In this document: positions 57,223 through 64,000 of the stretch, in pieces
Layout of the letters: the number at the start of each line of letters is the position of its first letter
Position numbering within the stretch: the first letter of the stretch is position 1
NCBI GenBank assembly: GCA_036925085.1
Contig: JAUPFP010000017.1
Location: 1,930,558-1,994,557 of the forward strand
Length of the DNA stretch: 64,000 nucleotides
Origin: Brachycybe producta
Lineage: Eukaryota > Arthropoda > Diplopoda > Playtdesmida > Andrognathidae
Direction of reading: 5' to 3'
Position numbers and translations under genes: made by a program
The notes under the pieces: generated by a model
Seen by the model: the letters and a program-made list of their open reading frames with translations, nothing else
Database searches by the model: none
Told to the model about the DNA's origin: nothing

Positions 57223-58318
57223 TGTGAGCTTTTGACATCAACCAATATTTTATTACCAACCTTTAGATGACATTTTCTACTTTTCGTTTCTTCTCTGAGC
57301 AGTATGACACCTGCACAGAGAAGATCCGAGCTGTAGAGAGAGCTGGATGGAGATAGATTGTAGTCACTCTTCTGCATGGGGGTGAAATCGATGCAGGAGA
57401 GTGGCGGCCATCTCTCTCTCTTCCGGTTGATGCTGATATACATCTTCTCCATCGGTATTCCGACCAGAGAAGATGTTGTAGCTGCTGAGAATCGTATAGC
57501 TCCTGCCCTATGAAACCTCCGGCCTCTGAAGAGAAGTTATTTACATAAACATAGAGACAACGCTACTTCTTGTTACAACACTTTTATTCATTCCTTGTAA
57601 GAAGTACAGATACAAGGGTGAATAGTAAAATACTAACTGGAAATCCTCAGGCCCATTGATTTGGAATGTATCGCAAAAACAGGCAAAGGAAAGAACTGAG
57701 GAACAAAGAGGAACATGGTCCTTTTATACCTTGGACCTGTGTACACCTGCGAGGTGTAACCAGGTCCAAGTGACCATGGTCCTTTATGTATCAATCCGCC
57801 GCTTGGGCATGAGTCAGAAAGGTGAGTCAGAGAGGAGGGAGGGACGGTTGAGAGTTGTTTACCCCCCAGGCTATGGTTTTGGCGGGATCACGATTTACAG
57901 GGTGTTACATACCCTCCAACTTTGCTTGGAGTACGTCCTCGTACTCCAGCCAAGGGTGGAAGGTTTTCAAGTTACGCAGCGGGGAGACATGGGTGGCTGA
58001 GGACTTACCGTGTACAGAGGTGGTTATGGAAAGGCACTGGCACCGAAGTGTCAGCGCCCTTAAAAATTGGAAAAGGCTGAAAACATAAAACAAGGATAAT
58101 TAATGCTCGCTGAGTGGCGAGCCGCTATTGAAATCTAAAAAGAAAAGAACAGTTGCAACGTATTTTATTTTTTTATAAATTTTTCGATAATGCCACCCGG
58201 ATGGGTGGCAACCACATGAGTACATGTGGCGCGCAGCTATCCCTGCTGCGGAGGGTGGGGAGGATCCTGGGTCCATGAACCGTACGGGGGGGGGGGGGTA
58301 ATCCCGCCGGACCTGGCC

Positions 58319-60559
58319 TCATCGGTAGCTGGATGCGGCAGACAGCCATTGTCCCTGGTCGTCAGGTAGATCCCGGTGGAAGATATTGAAGATGTCCCGG
58401 TCCCCGATGATCTTACGGGAGGACCGCTTGTTGTACAGTGTAGCCCAAGCGGCGTCCCATAAGATGGCGATTCGGTAACGAGGATCCGGTTCCGGAATGT
58501 AGTGACGACTGGTACGGAACGTCTGTCCAGCTGGCAGTCTAAAGACGGAGTTGACGAAAGCTCCCAAAAGGGCTTCCGTGGCTTCATCGATGGCATCTCC
58601 GGCGAAACTGGTGGTTTCAACAATCCGTCTTCTTGGGAAGACGATGGTGATGAGGACACTTGTTAGGCGGGAGAGTCCCACGACATATCGCTCCCGGGGA
58701 GGGAGGTCCAGACGGGGAAACCCTTCCTCCAAAGAGAAGTGTCCTACGTAAAGGGTGTTGGCAGAGCGCACTTCGCGCTGCCAAGTGACCCACCGATTGT
58801 TGAGCAACCTCTCGCCGGAGGTGGCTGCACGGAACGGATGATCCAGCGGTAACCGCCCCAGAGTAGCCCCGGCATGGGGTACAGTGGGCGGTGCGGCTGG
58901 TCGGGCTGGTGTTGGAGCCGCAGGTTCCAAAGAAACTGATGCGCCCGTGATAGGCCTGGCATGGCGCAAGGCGGACCGGGCCATATCGCGGGCCCGCTGA
59001 CGTAGTCGCTTCGATGCTGACTTCCTGCTCAGCGCCTCCAGTGGCTTGGCACTTCCTGGTGCACGGCCCAGTGCTTCCATGGGGTCACCTCCCTGTTGCA
59101 TGACGTCTTGCAGAAGGTTTGTGATGGCCTTCTGTTTTTTCAAGAACGCGGCACGCTCGGCGGAAGGTGGCGGCATCAAAGGTGTAGGCGTAGGTCGTCC
59201 AGAAGGGCGGCCCGGAGGTGGCGGAGGAGGAGAGCGATGCGGGACCCGATTAGGTGGGCCCCGAGTTTCATAGCGATGGTCGCGGTCCAGTTGGACACGG
59301 AGATCCTGTAGATCTTGCCTGACCCTTGGGTCGAAGTTATTACGCGGCGGAGGGCCGCGTCCAGAGGAACCATGTTGTTCCTGCTGACTTCTTCCGTCGG
59401 GTCGGCGTCGGGGCGAAAGATGGGAACCACGTGGCGAAGAGCGACGTGGCTGTGGCCGTTGAAGAGAGTCTCGAGAAGAGTGGTGGCCCCTGTAGGACTG
59501 TTGAGGCTCCTTGGGGCGAGCCCCAGTGGGAACCTGAACACGAACAGGTTGGGGAACCACCACTATGGAAGGTAACTTTGGAGTCGGAGTTGGTGTGGCG
59601 GCCTCGCTGCGTGGAGGCGTGGCACATCGGCAGGTTGGTGGTGACGATAATGGTGTATGAGGAGGAGGCGGCGGAGTGATTGACGGCACCGGTGAGCAGT
59701 GTTGGAAAGGCTCTGGTGGCGTTATGGGTGGAGAAGGAGATGTGGAGAGGCCAGTTGTCAGGGTTGCTGGCGAGTCGGAGGATGGAGATGATGACGTAGC
59801 TGACGACGTAACTCGGGCGGTTTCTTGGAGTCGGGCCTCGATTCGCAGGAGCTCCTCCTTCGGGAGTTGCGCCGTACACGGTAAGCCCAGCTCGACAAGG
59901 CGGGCGCAAACCGCACGGAGGTACGCCAGATTGTCCTCCCCTTCCTTCTTGTCTCTGGCTGCCCGACGAAGAGCAGCCTCCCTCTGCAGCTCCAAGTGGA
60001 GGTCTTCGAGGGGGGAGGGCACAGATCCACCTCCCCCACGCTTCCCTCTTGCTTCAGCTCCACCCGGAATGGGTTGACCAGGCACGATGCTATCGCGGAA
60101 CGCCTGGTTAACCCCCCATGCCATGAGGTTGATATCGATGCGGTCTTCCCACTCCTCCCAGTAGTGTTTTGATGTCGTGACGTCGAAGGGGACGATGCTG
60201 CTTGGAGCAGCAGGCTTCCCTTCGCGCCCGACATTGGCAGGTCGCTTGAAGCTTGCTTTTAGGCGCTTCTCTTCACGCCGGTGAAAATTCTCCGGTTCGG
60301 AGGAGGTGCGGCGCCTATCTATTATGTTTGGCGACTCTCTTCTTGTTGTGGGCGCACTGGCGGCGCCCGCCTTTTGTAGCTGGCAGGTAGATTGAGAGAG
60401 GGGTTCAGCGGTCCCCGCCGTTCCACTCTCCGTCTCATCTTCACTAGAAGAGGCAGACATCATTCTGCCTCCTCTCCATGAGCCTCTACCTGGCATATTT
60501 CTCAAGAGTTTAAAAGTTCTTACTTTTTCAAAAGTCCCGCTGCTGGTGATTACTTCCAA
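58319..60559 (-). CDS. 746-aa proline/arginine-rich ORF of LTR family A, unknown function
   Basis: An open frame in the place where an env or accessory gene would stand, after a long non-coding block. The first 120 residues are Ser/Glu/Arg-rich; an alternative start at residue 24 (MPGRGSWRGG) is possible. There is a W-rich segment near 130-150 (HYWEEWEDRIDINLMAWGV), a helical charged stretch near 185-250, and a long Pro/Ser/Arg-rich linker near 250-470. The C-terminal domain, about 560-746, has YVGHFSLEEGFPRLDLP and RDIFNIFHRDLPDD. No signal peptide or membrane anchor is seen, so it is not an envelope. It is not a host gene and I do not recognise the family. It could be a second Gag-like or nucleic-acid-binding protein. 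Confidence 0.6.
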   Translation of the reverse strand: MEVITSSGTFEKVRTFKLLRNMPGRGSWRGGRMMSASSSEDETESGTAGTAEPLSQSTCQLQKAGAASAPTTRRESPNIIDRRRTSSEPENFHRREEKRLKASFKRPANVGREGKPAAPSSIVPFDVTTSKHYWEEWEDRIDINLMAWGVNQAFRDSIVPGQPIPGGAEARGKRGGGGSVPSPLEDLHLELQREAALRRAARDKKEGEDNLAYLRAVCARLVELGLPCTAQLPKEELLRIEARLQETARVTSSATSSSPSSDSPATLTTGLSTSPSPPITPPEPFQHCSPVPSITPPPPPHTPLSSPPTCRCATPPRSEAATPTPTPKLPSIVVVPQPVRVQVPTGARPKEPQQSYRGHHSSRDSLQRPQPRRSSPRGSHLSPRRRPDGRSQQEQHGSSGRGPPPRNNFDPRVRQDLQDLRVQLDRDHRYETRGPPNRVPHRSPPPPPPGRPSGRPTPTPLMPPPSAERAAFLKKQKAITNLLQDVMQQGGDPMEALGRAPGSAKPLEALSRKSASKRLRQRARDMARSALRHARPITGASVSLEPAAPTPARPAAPPTVPHAGATLGRLPLDHPFRAATSGERLLNNRWVTWQREVRSANTLYVGHFSLEEGFPRLDLPPRERYVVGLSRLTSVLITIVFPRRRIVETTSFAGDAIDEATEALLGAFVNSVFRLPAGQTFRTSRHYIPEPDPRYRIAILWDAAWATLYNKRSSRKIIGDRDIFNIFHRDLPDDQGQWLSAASSYR

Positions 60560-60589
60560 ATAATAACAGAAATCGGTCCCCGATCACTC

Positions 60590-61960
60590 TGTTATTATTT
60601 CAAGAGGTCCAAAAAGTTCTGAAGGTCTGATGTACTGCACGTGAGTTCAAAGGCTTGAAGGTGGCACTCAAGCTTTGGTTTAACAACAAAAACTGAAGAA
60701 GTTCGAAATTAAGATTTGGAACTTGGCACAGAAGTAGATTGAAGATTTGATGATTGAAGAAGATCGAGCATAAAGAGATGAACAAAAACGAGTGCTTCTT
60801 TGAAGAGAGCAAATCGAGTGGTAATTGACCAAGTTTGGTCACTTTTCTTATTTAATTTTTAAAAGTTAGAAGGGCCGGCCCCTTTTAGAATAAGACACCT
60901 TACTCTAATTGGTTTCTTCACGACTTTATTTATTGGGGGTGGGGGTTGTCCCACCGACATTAGATGTGAGAGGTGTTGATCTAATTCTTATCAGAGTCGG
61001 TCCTGTTTATTATTTTTAGATAAACAAAAGGACTAAGGAATCTCGAGGGAGAAGGGCCGTTATTTTATTTCACACCGAGGTGTGAAGTTGCCCATTAACT
61101 TTCTCCCCTTCTTTTCCTTAATGCCTTTTTTTTTTTGGAAAGAATAGGTCAGCAAGGTTACTAATGTACCTTGCTGTTTGTTATTATTTTTAGGGGGGAG
61201 TGGGGCAGGAGTTGGTGTCCCACAATTCGATCTTAATTGAGAGGGTGACAGGTTCTTCAATTTTATTTTTTAATTGAAGGTGTCCGCTCTCACAAAATCC
61301 TCAAAACTGATTTTCTTCCTTTTTTATTTGTTTATGGCCAGCAGTTTTTGTTGTTTGTTTTTTTCTTTGAAGTCCCAGTGCATTGGTCTGGCCCCCAGAG
61401 CAATTGTCTCTTTGAAGTTTCTATCCTTCTACTGTCAACAGCATGGTCAATGACATCCGTCCATAATAAAGGGGAGCACGGTGTTTTTCTTTTGCTGACC
61501 CTTTTATGGCTCTTGATTTTTCTTCTGAACGTCCTTGACTAGCCTTCGGCGTTTTTCCCAGGTGTACCACGTGGTTGACAGTTGTGTGTGAAGGCCACGT
61601 GGTTCCGGTGTAGTTTATTGCATGTTTGAAATGGTTGCCAATATGTAAATATTGGTGGCCATTTTGAAAAGTTTAGAAGTGTTTCAAAAATTAAAGTTGT
61701 GTGAATTTTGTAGAGTTTTGGGAGTTATTTGAGAGTGTTTAGAGGGGTTGTTGATGCTGTGGGGTTGTTTATTCGTTGGGGGGTTCCTTTTATCCCCTCC
61801 CCCACCTCTTGACAACTGTCCTCAGTTGTTTCTTAACACAACAATTCTCAAATTCCTCCCGCTCTTCTATTGTTGATATTTGATGGTTGCTGGTGTTTAT
61901 TTCCATAGTCATGAAATAAACACTGGTGAATTATTGTTTTATTTTCGTCGCGTTTGGTTT
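60590..61960 (-). other. Conserved non-coding block of LTR family A, copy 2
   Basis: It separates the two ORFs and aligns by eye with 36950-39050 outside the solo LTR there. It carries mirror-like pieces such as ACACCTCGGTGTGAA and ACAACTGAGGACAGTTGT. In element sense it could hold a leader or internal promoter for the downstream ORF; I see no decisive signal. Confidence 0.55.
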
Positions 61961-61992
61961 CTTGACAGCGTGGGTGGCCGTTGCTTTCGTCG

Positions 61993-63810
61993 TCACTTAC
62001 GGGGTGGAGTTTCGAGGTTTTCCTTAGAGGTGCTGGCAGATTTGCCAGGGGCCTCTACGGAAGTTTCTCCTAGAGCCCATCCGATGTGTGCTTCGATGCA
62101 TTTTTGTCGGAGTGTGGATTCGAAGAGATCGTCCTCCACGTATACTTTGTTTGTTGTCATGGACACAGCTAAGTGCAGAGCCCGGCCTAGATCTCGGCCT
62201 AAGATGGCTTCGTGCCGGCCGGTAATCACTAGTAAGTGCCCTCGCACAGCGTGGGGGCCTAGCTGGACCGTCGCGGCGAGTCGCCCCACCACGGTGATCC
62301 TTTGGCCTCCCACACCCTGAATGTTGGGTGGGATTAACACAGGCTCGATTTCGAACTTGTGTTCCTGCGCGAGTTCAATGGTGATAACGCTGCCCGTAGC
62401 TCCGGTGTCCGCGAGCATCCGTATACTCTTTCCGTTGATCGTGACGGCGATGCGCGGGTTCTTGTCGCTGGCGTCATAGTCTCCGACTTCTTGAGGTGAG
62501 CAGCTGCTTACCAGCTGCTCATACACTGTTGTCATTAGTCTTCGGCAGCAGGAGTGGCCCTTCGTCGGCGATTGGGTTCCGGGAGCCATGATGGCTATTG
62601 TTTTATTTTCACGGCACCCAATCTCCTTGACGGATTGTTTAAGGACGTCGAGCGTGTCCTGCCAAACGATTAGCTCGTCCGGGGTCCATTTATGTGCAGG
62701 AGCCCGGTCGAGCACCTTGACTGGTATATCCTCAGAGTCGTCAGAGCTGTCGTTGTCGGGTTTATCAGGAGTAGGCGCTCCGGCGGCTGAGTCTGCTGCT
62801 GGAAGAGGAATCCGGCGGATTTGTCCCGCCACTCGTATTAGAGCAAACTCAACGCCGTCTTCGGTGATGATATCCGTTTCAGGCACCTCTCCTTTGATGT
62901 CATAGTCGGTAACCGGCTCCCCAAACTGCTTGATTGCAACCTTCTTCTTTGGTTGCCGACACTCACGGACGAAATGCCCCAGTTTGCCACAATTATAACA
63001 CTTCGACTTACTCTTGTCGAACGTGCGAGTGGTCTCTGGTTGGGGGTCCGCTGCAGAGTGTCGGTTTGAATTGGTGGCAGCAGTCTGACTAGGCTTTTTA
63101 TCATGCCTAGACCGGTGTGTTTTGTCTTTAGGGCTGGCGGCTGCCGCCGGCTCCTGATCGGTCTTCGATGCTCCTTTACCCGACTGTGAATCAGCTGCGG
63201 GTTTTGGTTCCGTCGGCCATTTATCCAAGGACAGCAAGACCACCTCCATATTGAGGACGGCGTTTGCGAAGTCCTTGAACGACGTCGTAGATGCGTGATG
63301 CGCGGCGTTCTGTATGGTGGGATGTAGAGCACGGCGCAACTGGCTTATACGCAGCTGATCGTCAAGTTGCGGGTAAACTCGGTCGCCGAGTATCATAAAC
63401 TCCCAGATGAAAGCTTGTGTACTCTCACCTTCCTTCTGGAGCATCTCTGTATACTTCTTCTCCAAGATGGCCAGTTCGTTCGGCTTCCCGAACGTATCTA
63501 CCATCTGTACTCTCAGTGCTGGCCAAGGAATATCCTGAAGCTCATACCTCAGTTTACTCAGCCACGTACGGGCGGCCCCAGTGAAACACCCCGTGATGTA
63601 TTCCTCCTTGTGGTGGTCTTTCCAACCGTACAGGTGTGCCACTTCCTCGAATTCTTCCAGGAAGGGACGGAAACCTGTCAATCCGTTGAATTTTTGGATT
63701 GAGTCGGCAGGGTGACGACCGCTGTATTTCTTATTGAACTCTTCCACGGAGGGTTCTCTGGGGGTTGGTCGATAGATGCCATCCTGGACGTTTGGCATTC
63801 CAGCCGGCAT
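61993..63810 (-). CDS. Gag-protease polyprotein of LTR family A
   Basis: A 605-residue ORF. An N-terminal capsid-like segment (about 25-215; YSGRHPADSIQKFNGL, GWKDHHKEEYITGCFTGAA, LRRALHPTIQ) has the Ty3/Gypsy Gag look. A single CCHC zinc knuckle, CYNCGKLGHFVREC, lies near residues 270-285 and would bind RNA. A retropepsin-type aspartic protease domain lies near 440-560, with MLADTGATGSV and ILGRDLGRAL. The ORF ends soon after the protease with no RT in frame. Assignment to Ty3/Gypsy is by motif recall. A matching fossil is at 35545-36909. Not a host gene. Confidence 0.85.
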   Translation of the reverse strand: MPAGMPNVQDGIYRPTPREPSVEEFNKKYSGRHPADSIQKFNGLTGFRPFLEEFEEVAHLYGWKDHHKEEYITGCFTGAARTWLSKLRYELQDIPWPALRVQMVDTFGKPNELAILEKKYTEMLQKEGESTQAFIWEFMILGDRVYPQLDDQLRISQLRRALHPTIQNAAHHASTTSFKDFANAVLNMEVVLLSLDKWPTEPKPAADSQSGKGASKTDQEPAAAASPKDKTHRSRHDKKPSQTAATNSNRHSAADPQPETTRTFDKSKSKCYNCGKLGHFVRECRQPKKKVAIKQFGEPVTDYDIKGEVPETDIITEDGVEFALIRVAGQIRRIPLPAADSAAGAPTPDKPDNDSSDDSEDIPVKVLDRAPAHKWTPDELIVWQDTLDVLKQSVKEIGCRENKTIAIMAPGTQSPTKGHSCCRRLMTTVYEQLVSSCSPQEVGDYDASDKNPRIAVTINGKSIRMLADTGATGSVITIELAQEHKFEIEPVLIPPNIQGVGGQRITVVGRLAATVQLGPHAVRGHLLVITGRHEAILGRDLGRALHLAVSMTTNKVYVEDDLFESTLRQKCIEAHIGWALGETSVEAPGKSASTSKENLETPPRK

Positions 63811-64000
63811 CAGACCTACCCCTTGCGGTGGAAAACGTGGCGCGTAAACTGAAGTGCCTTGTGTCGCTCCTTGGTGAGGCTGTTGTTCCGGGGGTGTCGA
63901 GCGGCGACCGCTACGTGCAACCCGGACAAGCGAGTGAGGAGAATCAGCACGTGTCGTAATCGGTATTTCCGCACGCTCATCTCTGTGACGCGGATCATCT

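Larger units (their letters stand above)
57223..64000 (-). mobile_element. LTR retrotransposon, family A, copy 2, runs off right edge
   Basis: A minus-strand retroelement fossil. The 3' LTR is 57223-57909 (TGTAACACCC..AGCTCACA, with GGTATAAAAGGACC and GAATGAATAAA), preceded by a purine-rich tract (AAAGTTGGAGGGTA). Upstream, in element order from the right, are a Gag-protease ORF (61993-63810), a conserved 1.4-kb non-coding block (60590-61960) and a 746-residue ORF (58319-60559). No reverse transcriptase, RNase H or integrase is visible between the protease and the 3' LTR. The 5' LTR would lie beyond base 64000. The two ORFs look whole, so this is the younger of the two copies. It is probably non-autonomous, depending on a relative for RT. 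It is inserted in a repeat at 57070-57222. Confidence 0.8.

Noticed and set aside
57223-57909. Family-A LTR read as plus-oriented
   Set aside because: TG..CA ends allow both readings, but TATAAAAGG and AATAAA lie in the correct order only on the minus strand, in line with the minus-strand ORFs and the purine tract beside it.
59046-60077. Plus-strand ORFs of 75-133 residues
   Set aside because: Antisense shadows of the 746-residue ORF in GC-rich DNA.
58319-60559. 746-residue ORF as an envelope gene
   Set aside because: No signal peptide, fusion-peptide-like stretch or membrane anchor is visible; the protein is Pro/Arg/Ser-rich throughout the middle.
1-64000. tRNA, rRNA, CRISPR arrays, bacterial operons
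   Set aside because: No cloverleaf-like tRNA, no rRNA motifs and no regularly spaced palindromic repeats with unique spacers were seen; spliced genes and LINEs show a eukaryotic chromosome.

Overview
The window looks like a repeat-rich, AT-rich arthropod genome. The strongest clue is a gustatory-receptor-type 7TM gene with one long exon followed by short phase-0 exons. A synaptophysin-family gene and an EB-module receptor gene agree with this. Chelicerate-like is my guess; the species cannot be read from the sequence. Only three host genes are supported, and all are split by introns full of transposable elements (TEs).

Host genes. (1) 144-4756, minus: a synaptophysin/synaptogyrin-family vesicle protein in four exons, with its 3' end off the left edge. 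(2) 27124-42115, minus: a gustatory receptor in three recognised exons. Its 13.3-kb second intron holds a hAT transposon that has been filled by an LTR element, which in turn took two LINEs and a solo LTR. The last exon was not found. (3) 46161-56299, plus: a complete nine-exon, 399-residue type I membrane protein with signal peptide, Ig-like domain, three six-cysteine EB modules, one membrane helix and two PPxY motifs. Intron 6 holds a near-complete CR1 LINE.

TE layers. 4.9-10.9 kb is a nest up to four deep: a TTAA foldback element, inside it a TIR element with a 6-bp target duplication, inside that a hAT, inside that a solo LTR and a MITE. 11.4-15 kb holds MITEs and AT-rich DNA. 15.0-18.6 kb is a degenerate LTR element with another solo LTR inside it. 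20.0-21.6 kb is a CCCTAAA-type foldback split by a solo LTR. 22.0-26.3 kb is a GC-rich LTR element on the minus strand, inserted in a MITE. 27.3-39.5 kb is the hAT/LTR/LINE nest. 42.6-46.9 kb is more foldback and hAT-like MITE DNA. 57.2 kb to the right edge is a second, better preserved copy of the LTR element seen at 27.5-39.3 kb.

Most unusual points. The LTR family at 27.5-39.3 and 57.2-64 kb carries Gag plus protease, a conserved 1.4-kb non-coding block and a large proline-rich 3' ORF, but no reverse transcriptase that I can see. The 6-bp-TSD element has subterminal 18-bp arrays and no recognised coding capacity. The Ig/EB/PPxY receptor has uniform phase-1 exons. Several nests can be dated relative to each other because their target duplications are exact.
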